NCBI GenBank assembly: GCA_947631745.1 | Contig: CANRMM010000011.1 | Span: forward strand, 1-38,202 | Source: an uncultured Clostridia bacterium | Lineage (GTDB): Bacteria; Bacillota; Clostridia; TANB77; CAG-508 | Length of the DNA: 38,202 nt | Direction of reading: 5' to 3' | Shown: positions 1 through 7,304 of the stretch, in pieces | Layout of the letters: each line of letters opens with the position of its first letter | Numbering within the stretch: position 1 is the first letter of the stretch | Program-made: the position numbers and the translations under genes | The notes under the pieces: generated by a model | The model's database searches: none | What the model was told of the DNA's origin: nothing | What the model saw: only the letters and a program-made list of their open reading frames with translations

Positions 1-90
1 TGTATAAGTCTATCATATATTTTCCTTTTTGTCTCTTTTGTAATATTTTTGTAATATGATTAATCTTCCCTGAAAAAGTTGGATTACCAC

Positions 91-119
91 TTGACTTTTA
101 CAAAACAGTATGATATTAT
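91..119 (+). promoter_or_regulatory. Promoter of the infC operon
   Basis: TTGACT at 91-96 and TATTAT at 114-119 are separated by 17 bases, with an extended -10 TG at 111-112. This is a near-consensus housekeeping sigma-A promoter. It would start a leader of about 160 nucleotides before infC. Confidence 0.8.
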
Positions 120-120
120 A

Positions 121-260
121 TTTAAGTCAAACAAAGAAGAAGCAATCCACTTCTCACCTTATCTTAAATAGAAAAAGGTTAAAACTTAAATATAATAGTA
201 TTAAAAATATTATAATATATAATAAGTGGATTGATTTGTCTTTTGACAAATCAATTTTTT
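121..260 (+). promoter_or_regulatory. L20-type autoregulatory leader (attenuator) of infC-rpmI-rplT
   Basis: The untranslated leader holds a 10-base long-range pair: CAATCCACTT at 143-152 is the exact complement of AAGTGGATTG at 224-233. A small inner hairpin is ACCTT (156-160) with AAGGT (175-179). The 3' strand of the long pair shares three bases (231-233) with the intrinsic terminator that follows, which fits alternative structures. In Bacillus subtilis, ribosomal protein L20 represses its own infC operon by promoting termination in the leader. The position and architecture here match that class. L20 binding itself is inferred. Confidence 0.72.
231..260 (+). terminator. Attenuator terminator upstream of infC
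   Basis: TTGATTTGTC (231-240) and GACAAATCAA (245-254) form a perfect 10-bp stem with a TTTT loop, followed by six T residues (255-260). It ends 12 bases before the infC ribosome binding site, so it must be bypassed for the operon to be expressed. Confidence 0.9.
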
Positions 261-286
261 ATGTAAAAATTTGGAGGTGTTTTACT

Positions 287-805
287 ATAAAACAAGAATT
301 ACCGATTAATGAACAAATTAGAGCAAATAAAGTTCAAGTAATTGATGATGCAGGTGAAAAAAGAGGAATCATGGAATTAAATGATGCTTTAGAATTAGCT
401 TATGATAAAAAACTAGATTTAGTATTAGTTGCTCCTAACGCTGAACCACCAGTTTGCAAAATTATGAACTATGGTAAATATAAATTTGAGCAAGCTAAAA
501 AGGAAAAAGAAGCTAAGAAGAAGCAAAAAGTATATGAAATAAAAGAAATTAGAATTACACCAAATATTGAAGAACATGATTTTGAATTTAAAGTAAAAAA
601 TGCTAGAAAGTTCTTAGAAGATGGAAACAAAGTAAAAGTAACAGTAAGATTTAGAGGAAGAGAACTAAATTATGTAAAACTAGGAGAAGACAATCTAAAT
701 CAATTTATAGAAGCAGTATCAGACATAGCAGTTCCTGAGAAAAAAGCTGTTCTAGAAGGAAAAAATATGTTTATTATACTAGCCAAAAAAGAAATGAAAA
801 GCTAG
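287..805 (+). CDS. infC: Translation initiation factor IF-3, probable AUA start
   Basis: IF-3 binds the 30S subunit, prevents premature 50S joining and proofreads the start codon. The 172-residue product begins with the family's N-terminal block (LPINEQIRANKVQVID), followed by the linker rich in Lys and Glu and the C-terminal domain. The length is normal. No ATG, GTG or TTG lies in frame between the strong site GGAGGTG (273-279) and the conserved N-terminus. The only near-cognate codon at suitable spacing is ATA at 287, nine bases after GGAGG. The ATG at 261 is out of frame and followed by TAA. Rare start codons on infC (AUU in E. coli) are a known autoregulatory device because IF-3 discriminates against them. 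The open frame upstream to 110 covers the leader RNA and is not coding. First gene of infC-rpmI-rplT. Confidence 0.93.
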   Translation: MKQELPINEQIRANKVQVIDDAGEKRGIMELNDALELAYDKKLDLVLVAPNAEPPVCKIMNYGKYKFEQAKKEKEAKKKQKVYEIKEIRITPNIEEHDFEFKVKNARKFLEDGNKVKVTVRFRGRELNYVKLGEDNLNQFIEAVSDIAVPEKKAVLEGKNMFIILAKKEMKS

Positions 806-849
806 TATTAAAATAAAAGAAATTATAAAATTTACAAGGAGGAAATATT

Positions 850-1053
850 ATGCCAAAATTAAAGACAAATAAAGCCGCAAAGAAAAGATATTCATATACT
901 GCAACAGGAAAAGTAAAAAGAACAAAATCAAATAGAAGACATCTTTTAGCTAGAAAAACTTCAAGAGCAAAAGCAAGAGGAAAAGTTCAAGATGCTTATG
1001 CAGATAAAACATGCGAAGCAGGAATTAAAAGATTATTACCTTATGGTAATTAA
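850..1053 (+). CDS. rpmI: 50S ribosomal protein L35
   Basis: Small, very basic large-subunit protein of 67 residues with the family opening MPKLKTNKAAKKR and the conserved K-R-x-K-S-N-R-R-H-L-L block. Length is usual for L35 (64-67). A strong AAGGAGG lies just before the ATG. It sits 44 bases after infC and 35 before rplT, the standard operon order in Firmicutes, and should be co-regulated by the upstream L20-type attenuator. Confidence 0.97.
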   Translation: MPKLKTNKAAKKRYSYTATGKVKRTKSNRRHLLARKTSRAKARGKVQDAYADKTCEAGIKRLLPYGN

Positions 1054-1088
1054 TTAGTATGAAAATATTAAGATAAGGAGGCAATAAA

Positions 1089-1439
1089 ATGGCAAGAGTA
1101 AAAACAGCAATAATCACTCGTAAGAAACATAAAAAAGTATTAAAAAGAGCAAAAGGATATTATGGTGCAAAACGTTATAGATTCAGACAAGCTAAACAAG
1201 CTGTTATGAAATCAGGAATGTATGCGTATGTTGGAAGAAAAGATAAAAAGAGCAATTTTAGAAAATTATGGATTGCAAGAATCAATGCTGCTGCAAGAAT
1301 GAACGGAATTACTTACAGCAAATTAATCGCAGGATTAAAGAAAGCAAACATTGTAATTAATAGAAAAATGTTAGCTGATTTAGCAATTACAGATGCAAAA
1401 GCTTTTACAGAATTAGCTGAAAAAGCTAAAAAAGCATAA
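1089..1439 (+). CDS. rplT: 50S ribosomal protein L20
   Basis: 23S rRNA-binding protein needed early in 50S assembly and, in Firmicutes, the autogenous repressor of this operon. The 116 residues carry the family hallmarks: N-terminal MARVK, the basic helix [20 protein letters not shown], and the globular C-terminal domain with [13 protein letters not shown]. An AAGGAGG site precedes the start. It is the last gene of the operon; an intrinsic terminator follows about 90 bases downstream. Confidence 0.98.
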   Translation: MARVKTAIITRKKHKKVLKRAKGYYGAKRYRFRQAKQAVMKSGMYAYVGRKDKKSNFRKLWIARINAAARMNGITYSKLIAGLKKANIVINRKMLADLAITDAKAFTELAEKAKKA

Positions 1440-1748
1440 TTCTACATCTAAGTGTACAAAAAATGAATATAAAAAATTAAAAACGAATAAAAACGAATAT
1501 AAAAATTAAAAAATGAAAACGAATTAAGATAAAATGGCTAAAATTTGCAAGTAGCAAGTTTCGGTCATTTTTTATACAACAAAATTAAAATAGCTTAAAT
1601 TGTATATATTTGCAAATTAACTTTTCTATAAAATTTTAATGAGAAATGCTATAGATGAAAAATTTCTATTTATATTTCTCATTTATTTTTTATAAAATTA
1701 AATGAATAAAAAATATAGGAAATAAAAATAAAAAATAAAAGAAAAATA
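1440..1748. other. AT-rich intergenic region
   Basis: About 370 bases separate rplT from abiEi. The region contains three copies of AAACGAAT (about 1481, 1491 and 1517) in a very A-rich stretch, the rplT terminator (1531-1574), and a second hairpin with GAGAAAT (1641-1647) pairing ATTTCTC (1674-1680) and an inner ATAGA/TCTAT pair. A T-rich tail follows. The short open frames on the minus strand have no ribosome binding site or family resemblance and I do not call them genes. Confidence 0.6.
1531..1574 (+). terminator. Terminator after rplT
   Basis: AAATGGCTAAAATTTGC (1532-1548) pairs with GCAAGTTTCGGTCATTT (1554-1570) through an almost continuous stem with a few G-T pairs and one mismatch. 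The loop is AAGTA and T residues follow. It closes the infC-rpmI-rplT operon. Confidence 0.72.
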
Positions 1749-1790
1749 TTGATATTTGTGCTTACTATATGATACAATGTGAGCACAAAT
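1749..1790 (+). promoter_or_regulatory. abiE promoter with overlapping inverted-repeat operator
   Basis: TTGATA (1749-1754) and TACAAT (1773-1778), 18 bases apart, form a sigma-A promoter. A perfect 9-bp inverted repeat, ATTTGTGCT (1754-1762) and AGCACAAAT (1782-1790), begins at the -35 box and ends just past the -10 box. AbiEi antitoxins of type IV systems repress their own promoters by binding inverted repeats, so this is a probable AbiEi operator. Binding is inferred, not shown. Confidence 0.65.
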
Positions 1791-1808
1791 GCTAAATGGA
1801 GGATAAAT

Positions 1809-2402
1809 ATGGAAAAGTATGAAGAAATAAAAGAGAAAGTTGCAAATAGTAATGGAATTATAAACAATCGCTTTTTTAAAGAAAATAATATAAGTAATTA
1901 TTATATTAATAAGCTTATTAATGATAAAATTATTGAAAAACATTCAAGAGGTATTTATATAAGAAATGATATTATAGAAGATGAGTTTTATATTTTACAG
2001 CAGAAAAGTAATAAAATAGTATTTTCATATAATACGGCAATGTACTTTTTAGGAGAAACAGAGAAAACTCCAGACTTAATTGATGTAACAACATATAAAG
2101 GATTTAATAAACACAGAATGTCTAAAAATATAAGAGTTCACTATGTAAATAAAGAAAATTTGTATTTAGGAGCAATTAAAGTAGAATCACCAGGTGGATT
2201 TGAAGTAATATCCTATAATCTAGAAAGAATTTTATGTGATTTAATAAAAAATAAAAAAACAGGTGTAGACAAAGAGCAGACAAACAAATTTATAAAAGAA
2301 ATGTTTATAAAGAATAAGATAGATTCCAGCCTAGCTATAGAATATGCTAAAAAGTTAAAATGTGAAAAAAAATTAAGAAATGTAATGGAGGTACTGATAT
2401 GA
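1809..2402 (+). CDS. abiEi: AbiEi-type antitoxin / transcriptional regulator
   Basis: Antitoxin half of an AbiE type IV toxin-antitoxin (abortive infection) system. In characterised members the antitoxin acts without binding the toxin and also represses the operon. The N-terminal 55 residues form a winged-helix DNA-binding domain (RFFKENNISNYYINKL, then the wing with HSRGIYI). The remaining 140 residues resemble the AbiEi C-terminal domain. I chose ATG 1809 (197 residues) because GGAGGA at 1798-1803 precedes it; the upstream in-frame ATG at 1779 lies inside the operator. The stop overlaps the toxin start in an ATGA, so the pair is translationally coupled. A 9-bp inverted repeat over the promoter fits autoregulation. 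Confidence 0.82.
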   Translation: MEKYEEIKEKVANSNGIINNRFFKENNISNYYINKLINDKIIEKHSRGIYIRNDIIEDEFYILQQKSNKIVFSYNTAMYFLGETEKTPDLIDVTTYKGFNKHRMSKNIRVHYVNKENLYLGAIKVESPGGFEVISYNLERILCDLIKNKKTGVDKEQTNKFIKEMFIKNKIDSSLAIEYAKKLKCEKKLRNVMEVLI

Positions 2403-3239
2403 TAAAAAATGTCCAAAGTTTAAAAGACAGAGCCAATAATTTTGCTAAAGAAAACAACTTAACAGTACAACAAGTTTTACAAAATTACATGTTCGAAAGA
2501 TTTTTAGAAAGATTATCAGTTTCAAAATACAAAGAAAAATTAATCATAAAAGGTGGATTACTACTATCATCTATTATAGGTATTAATTTAAGAAGCACAA
2601 TGGATATAGATGCTGATATAATTGGAATAAACTTTAAACAAGAAGAAATAGAAAAGTTAGTTATCAATATTATTAACATTGATCTGAATGATAATACACA
2701 AATGAAACTAGATAAAATAGAGAAAATAAAAGAAGAATCAGAATATGGAGGATATAGAGTAAAATTAATTGGAAATATAGAAAATTTAAAGATTCCATTT
2801 CATATTGATATATCAACAGGAGATGTTATTACTCCAAAGGCAATAGAATATAAATATAAAAAAATTGTTAGAAGATGATTACATAGAAATCTATACTTAT
2901 AATCAAGAAACAATTATTGCAGAAAAACTTCAAACAATTTTATCAAGAAAAATTGCGAATAGTAGAATGAAAGATTATTATGATTTATATTATTTTGTAA
3001 ATTTTAAATGGAAAGAAATTGATAAAGTAATATTGAAACAAGCAATATATGCTACTTTTCAAAATAGAAATACAGAAAATGATTTGAAAAACATAGAACA
3101 CATAATAGAAACTATTACAAAAGATAAAACATTACATACTTCGTGGACTGATTACAAGGACAAGCACAGTTATGCCAAAAATATAAGCTTTAAAGATATA
3201 ATTAAAGCAATTAAATTTATAAAAAATGAGGTTAAATAA
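2399..3239 (+). pseudogene. abiEii: AbiEii-type nucleotidyltransferase toxin, frameshifted
   Basis: Toxin half of the AbiE pair; members belong to the nucleotidyltransferase fold, and some relatives modify tRNA. The first part (2399-2878) carries KGGLLLSSIIG and the catalytic STMDIDADI block. The second part, in another frame from 2865, carries the conserved tail ETIIAEKLQTILSR and SRMKDYYDLYYF. The two halves join into one protein of about 280 residues, the family size, if one A is removed from the seven-A run at 2858-2864. Frame 0 otherwise stops at 2878. Possible causes are a loss-of-function mutation, transcriptional slippage or phase variation in the A7 tract, or a base-calling error. 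No CGG codon is involved, so this break differs from the four CGGA sites elsewhere. Confidence 0.8.
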
Positions 3240-3251
3240 AGGAGCAAGTAA

Positions 3252-3830
3252 ATGAAAATAGGAATAGATATAGATGGCGTTATTGAAGACTTAAATCAAT
3301 TTAGATTAGATTATGGAATTAAGTTTTGCTATGAACATAAAATACCATATGAAGTAAAAGAAGAAGAATATTATGAAAAGGAAGCACTTAGTATTTCTGA
3401 AGAACAAGAAGAACTATTTTGGAATGAATATTTGGAATTTTATGCTACAAAATATCTACCAAAAACATTTGTAAAAGAGGTAATTCATACTCTAAAAGAA
3501 AAACACGAAATTTATATTATTACAGCCAGAAATGAAGAAGGACTTCCACCGGAAACTTATGGGCAAATGCAAGATATGGTTAAAAAATGGCTAAAAGAAA
3601 ATCAAATAGAATATGACAAATTAATATTTACACAAAAAGGAAAGTTATCAGCTTGCTTGGAAAATGCAATTGATATAATGGTAGAAGATTCACCTAAAAA
3701 TATTGCAGAAATTGATGGAAGAATTCCTGTACTTTGCTTTGACAATCCATATAACAAAAAAGTACAAGGTAAAAATATTACACGAGTATATAGTTGGTAT
3801 GACATACTAAATAAAATAGAAAATTCATAA
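3252..3830 (+). CDS. HAD-family 5'-nucleotidase-like hydrolase
   Basis: Probably a cytoplasmic phosphatase of the HAD superfamily, close to the 5'(3')-deoxyribonucleotidase / YqfW-like group. Visible motifs: motif I GIDIDGVIEDLN (nucleophile Asp at about residue 5), motif II in IYIITARNEE (about residue 95), and the acidic motif VEDSPKN (about residue 149). The length of 192 residues fits. GGAGC precedes the ATG. It follows the broken abiE toxin by 12 bases and may share its transcript. The substrate cannot be read from the sequence. Confidence 0.75.
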   Translation: MKIGIDIDGVIEDLNQFRLDYGIKFCYEHKIPYEVKEEEYYEKEALSISEEQEELFWNEYLEFYATKYLPKTFVKEVIHTLKEKHEIYIITARNEEGLPPETYGQMQDMVKKWLKENQIEYDKLIFTQKGKLSACLENAIDIMVEDSPKNIAEIDGRIPVLCFDNPYNKKVQGKNITRVYSWYDILNKIENS

Positions 3831-3860
3831 AAACTTAACAAATATGTATAAAAAATCCTC

Positions 3861-3889
3861 TTTACAAACAAAATAAAATAAGGTAAGAT
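3861..3889 (+). promoter_or_regulatory. Putative promoter of the cdaA-truA group
   Basis: TTTACA (3861-3866) and TAAGAT (3884-3889) are spaced 17 bases apart, about 65 bases upstream of the small membrane protein gene at 3955. The -10 is imperfect. Confidence 0.5.
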
Positions 3890-3954
3890 TAATAATGTAA
3901 ATGATTTTTTTAGATATAAAAATTCTTAAGAATTAAGATAGAGGAGGAAGGAAA

Positions 3955-4083
3955 ATGGCAAAAAAAGAAACAAATAAAAAACACCATGATGTAGGAAAAA
4001 TAGCAACAAGGATTTTAGCTGCAGTTTTAGCAGGAATGATGGTATTTGCAATGGTTGCAAGCTTAATTATGTACTTAATTTAA
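3955..4083 (+). CDS. 42-residue single-pass membrane protein
   Basis: A strong GAGGAGGAAGG precedes the ATG at 3955. The peptide has a polar, basic N-terminus (MAKKETNKKHHDVGK) and one hydrophobic helix (about residues 18-41), predicted N-in. It resembles the very short DUF4044-type proteins of Firmicutes, but the match is only by general look. It ends 30 bases before cdaA and is probably co-transcribed with it, so a membrane partner role for CdaA is possible but unproven. Confidence 0.7.
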   Translation: MAKKETNKKHHDVGKIATRILAAVLAGMMVFAMVASLIMYLI

Positions 4084-4113
4084 AATAATATATAAATTAA
4101 ACAAAGGAGAAAT

Positions 4114-5028
4114 ATGGATACTTTTTCAGTAAATTTTAACCATTTAATAGAAAATATAACAACATATTTTACAGAAATATACCACAATCCATTCCTACTA
4201 ATAACATTTATTTTAGATGTTATCATCGTAGGTTTTATTGTGTATAAATTTTTAGCATCAGCAAGAAATTCTAGAGTATGGCAGTTGTTAAAAGGAATTT
4301 TATTAATTATTATTGCAACAGTATTAAGTGATATTTTACAATTTCGAATTTTAAACTATATATTAACAGTGTTTATGCCTTATGGCGTAATTGCATTAAT
4401 AATTATATTCCAGCCAGAATTACGTAGAATGTTAGAACAATTAGGAACCAACAAGTTTACAAGATACTTTGGACTAGCAGAAAAAGATTTAGCAACAAAA
4501 ACAAAAGAAGATATTTACAAAATTGTAATTGCTGCAAAGGAAATGTCAAATCAAAAAATAGGAGGACTTATTGTATTTGAAAGAGATATACAATTAGCTG
4601 ATATTATGGATTCTGGTGTAAGAATAGGAGCAGAAATTTCGCCACAAATGTTAGTAAATATTTTTATTCCTAAAACACCATTACATGATGGAGCAGTAAT
4701 TATTAGCAAAAATAAAATAGAAGCTGCTGCTTGTATTTTACCATTAGCAGATGACAAAGATATTGTAAGTGGATTAGGAACAAGACATAGAGCAGCCATA
4801 GGAATTTCAAGAGAAACTGACGCTATAGCAGTAATTATTTCAGAAGAAACTGGAAAAATATCAATTGCAAAAGATGGAACATTAATTGCAGATTTAAAAG
4901 AAGAAGCATTAAAAAATATATTAATCAAAAATATTGTTACAAAAAGATTTGGAGAAGAAAGACAACCAAAATTAAAAAAAGTTAAAATAAAAAAAGAAAC
5001 CTTAAAGGAAAATAAAGAAGAAAAATGA
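4114..5028 (+). CDS. cdaA: Diadenylate cyclase CdaA
   Basis: Membrane-bound enzyme that condenses two ATP molecules into the essential second messenger c-di-AMP. Three N-terminal membrane helices lie in about residues 25-100. The DisA_N domain follows, with the catalytic DGA motif (LHDGAVII, about residues 190-197) and the RHR motif (GTRHRAAIG, about 223-231). At 304 residues it is longer than the usual 270-280 because of a basic, Lys/Glu-rich tail. The usual ybbR/cdaR partner is not next to it; truA follows, with the cdaA stop overlapping the truA start (ATGA). Confidence 0.95.
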   Translation: MDTFSVNFNHLIENITTYFTEIYHNPFLLITFILDVIIVGFIVYKFLASARNSRVWQLLKGILLIIIATVLSDILQFRILNYILTVFMPYGVIALIIIFQPELRRMLEQLGTNKFTRYFGLAEKDLATKTKEDIYKIVIAAKEMSNQKIGGLIVFERDIQLADIMDSGVRIGAEISPQMLVNIFIPKTPLHDGAVIISKNKIEAAACILPLADDKDIVSGLGTRHRAAIGISRETDAIAVIISEETGKISIAKDGTLIADLKEEALKNILIKNIVTKRFGEERQPKLKKVKIKKETLKENKEEK

Positions 5029-5766
5029 GAAATATAAAACTAACAATTGAATACGACGGAAAAGATTTCAACCGGATGGCAGAAACAGCAAAACAAATTA
5101 AACATCCAAGGAGAAATTGAAAAAGCAATTCAAAACATAACAGGTGAAGAAGTAGAACTATATGCTTCAGGAAGAACAGACGCTGGAGTACATGCATTAG
5201 GTCAGGTAGCAAACTTTAAAACAGAAACTAAAATGCCAATTGAAAAAATTGCTATTGCAATTAACTCACAAGTAAAAAATTCAATTCGTATTATTAAGGC
5301 AGAAGAAGTGGAAGAGAATTTTCACAGCAGATATAACTGCAAAAGAAAAACATATCGATATATTATTAACAATTCGGCATATGGTAGTGCTATTTATAGA
5401 AGCTTAGAATACCATATGCCTATAAAATTGGATATTGCTAAAATGAAACAGGCAATAAAATATTTTGAGGGGGAACATGACTTTAAAGCCTTCAAATCTT
5501 CTGGAACAAGTAGCAAGAGCAGTATAAGAACAATTTATAAAGCTACTTTAAAAACAGAAGGAGATAGAATTATCATAGAACTAACAGGAAATGGATTTTT
5601 ATATAACATGGTTCGCATTATCAGCGGAACACTAGTAGATGTTGGACTAGGAAAAATTAAACCAGAAGAAATTCCAAATATTATTAATATGCAAGATAGA
5701 ACAAAAGCTGGAAAAACCCTACCACCACAAGGATTATATCTAGTAAAAGTTGAATACGAAAAATAA
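5025..5766 (+). CDS. truA: tRNA pseudouridine synthase A (needs +1 shift at CGGA)
   Basis: TruA converts uridines 38-40 of tRNA anticodon stems to pseudouridine. The start ATG at 5025 overlaps the cdaA stop. The first 16 codons read MRNIKLTIEYDGKDFN, the family N-terminus. The next codon is CGG, and frame 0 then ends at 5120 after 31 residues. Skipping one base at 5073 and reading GGA (5074-5076) continues with GWQKQQNKLNIQGEIEKA. This restores the conserved F-x-G-W-Q motif, the catalytic Asp in SGRTDAGVHA (about residue 52), and a normal 246-residue protein. The gene is otherwise intact and essential-looking, which argues against decay. See the CGGA finding. Confidence 0.93.
5073..5076 (+). 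other. CGGA +1 frameshift site in truA
   Basis: Frame 0 reads TTC AAC CGG ATG. The functional protein requires AAC, one base skipped, then GGA TGG. Reading CGGA as one unit for Gly gives the invariant glycine of the TruA F-x-G-W-Q motif. Confidence 0.8.
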
Positions 5767-5838
5767 AAAAAGTAACAAATAATAATGTTGTCACATAAAA
5801 TATAGCAAAAGAAAGATACAGAAAGGAACAGAAAACGT

Positions 5839-6213
5839 ATGAATATACTATTATTACTCTTTGCTTTACCAGTGTCAACAATTATATTATCAATCGTATT
5901 ACAAAAAGTACTAAGAAGTCCACTATTAGTAGCAGCCACATTTTTTGCAATATATCTTATTGTTACATACGCAGCTTTTGATTCATCTTTTTTATTATAT
6001 GCTATTTTGTATACAATTTTAGCTTATGTAACAGCCGTATTAACAAGACTAATATGCAATATTATAGCAAGATGTAACTTATGGGAACAACAAAATGCAA
6101 ATAACAACAATAATGCAAATATGATTACAGTAATAAATGATAATGGAACGAATCCAACTACAGAAAATGGAAATAATATAGGAAGATGCAACTGGAGATA
6201 CACGAGAAGATAA
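5839..6213 (+). CDS. Small membrane protein (DUF2651-like)
   Basis: A 124-residue protein with about three hydrophobic helices in residues 1-80 (ALPVSTIILSIVLQKVL; LLVAATFFAIYLIVTYAAF; LLYAILYTILAYVTAVL) and a polar Asn-rich tail. The first 75 residues resemble the DUF2651 family of small Firmicute membrane proteins of unknown role. AAAGGAACAG lies upstream of the ATG. It follows truA by 72 bases and is closed by a strong terminator. No function can be assigned. Confidence 0.7.
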   Translation: MNILLLLFALPVSTIILSIVLQKVLRSPLLVAATFFAIYLIVTYAAFDSSFLLYAILYTILAYVTAVLTRLICNIIARCNLWEQQNANNNNNANMITVINDNGTNPTTENGNNIGRCNWRYTRR

Positions 6214-6231
6214 TTTATTACAAATGTATTA

Positions 6232-6281
6232 CAACAATATTAAATTTTTGTTACAAAAAACTTAATATTGTTGTTTTTTTT
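6232..6281 (+). terminator. Strong intrinsic terminator
   Basis: CAACAATATTAA (6232-6243) pairs perfectly with TTAATATTGTTG (6262-6273), with further TTTTTGT/ACAAAAA pairing in the loop. A run of eight T residues follows. It separates the cdaA-truA group from the Tad-like locus. Confidence 0.9.
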
Positions 6282-6299
6282 CGAATTGTGATTTATAAT
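6271..6299 (+). promoter_or_regulatory. Putative promoter of the Tad-like locus
   Basis: TATAAT at 6294-6299 is a consensus -10. TTGTTT at 6271-6276, 17 bases upstream, is a possible -35 and overlaps the tail of the preceding terminator. Transcription would start about 40 bases before the cpaB-like gene. Confidence 0.6.
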
Positions 6300-6344
6300 A
6301 GAATAAGTAACATTATTTTGTCAATTTATAAGGAGGAATAAATT

Positions 6345-7289
6345 ATGACAGTAAATCCAATGCAAAGAAAAGCAAATAATTCATTTTTATTAGGAATGTT
6401 AATTACATTACTGATAACAGGACTTATTATCGCTTTCCTAATATTTCAAATTTCTAATTTGAATAAAGAAATAGAAGCTAAAAAGGCAAATACAAAATAT
6501 GTTTATATGGTAACAGGAGAAGTAAAATCAGGCACGGAAATTCTTGCATCACAAGTAAGAGGAATAGAGATACAATCATCAATTAATTCAGATGTTGCAT
6601 ATAGTGCAGAGATAAAGGACAAGGAGGGAAATCCTTCTCCAGACGTAAATGGAACACATTTTCCAGGAGGATATAAAGCAAAAGTAGATTTACATCCAGG
6701 AACAATTGTAACATCAGATATTACATATGAAGATGAGATGTTAGGAGCAGATGTCAGAACACAAGAATACAATATCATTACTAAACTTTCACAAATACAA
6801 ACAGGAGATTATATTGATGTACGTCTAAGATTACCAACGGGTCAAGATTATATTGTTGTTACTCATAAACAAGTAACAATACCTGAAATAAACGGAGTAT
6901 CATCAACAGACTGTATGTGGTTAGATTTAAGAGAAGATGAAATATTAACAATGAGTAGTGCTATAATAGAAAGCTACATGGCAGAGGGGTCTATGTTATA
7001 TGCAACAAAATATGTTGAACCAGGTATACAAGGTTCAGCTACATTAACATATATACCTTCAGATGGAGTATTACAATTAATGAGTAAAGATACAAATATT
7101 TTAGATACAGCAAGATCAGAAATATTTGCAAGAAATAATGACCAAGGTAATAGAACAATTATAAGAACTCCAATAAAGAATGCTGTAGAAAATGATGATG
7201 CAGAAGACAATATAATAGATAAAACAAAAGAAGAAATTCAGAAATTACAAGAAGAAAGAGAAGCATACATAGATTCATTAGGCGGATAA
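6345..7289 (+). CDS. CpaB/RcpC-like Flp pilus assembly protein (SAF domain)
   Basis: First gene of the Tad-like locus; AGGAGG precedes the ATG. The 314-residue protein has an N-terminal membrane helix (about residues 13-36) and then an extracytoplasmic SAF-type beta-clip region (VKSGTEILASQVRGIEI, KVDLHPGTIVTSDITYED), as in CpaB. The C-terminal third ends in a charged, probably coiled tail (EEIQKLQEEREAYIDSL). CpaB proteins are envelope components of Flp/Tad pilus machines. In a Gram-positive cell without a secretin it probably acts in the wall space. The family assignment rests on domain pattern and on the cpaE/cpaF/tadB-like genes that follow. Confidence 0.75.
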   Translation: MTVNPMQRKANNSFLLGMLITLLITGLIIAFLIFQISNLNKEIEAKKANTKYVYMVTGEVKSGTEILASQVRGIEIQSSINSDVAYSAEIKDKEGNPSPDVNGTHFPGGYKAKVDLHPGTIVTSDITYEDEMLGADVRTQEYNIITKLSQIQTGDYIDVRLRLPTGQDYIVVTHKQVTIPEINGVSSTDCMWLDLREDEILTMSSAIIESYMAEGSMLYATKYVEPGIQGSATLTYIPSDGVLQLMSKDTNILDTARSEIFARNNDQGNRTIIRTPIKNAVENDDAEDNIIDKTKEEIQKLQEEREAYIDSLGG

Positions 7290-7304
7290 AGCATGGAGGG
7301 TTAA

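Noticed and set aside
110..286. An open frame continuous with infC that would start at ATG 110
   Set aside because: It overlaps the -10 box and the whole attenuator leader. It has no ribosome binding site, and its residues do not resemble IF-3.
2858..2864. The AbiEii break as a fifth member of the CGGA class
   Set aside because: No CGG is present. The break is in a seven-A run and fits homopolymer slippage or mutation.
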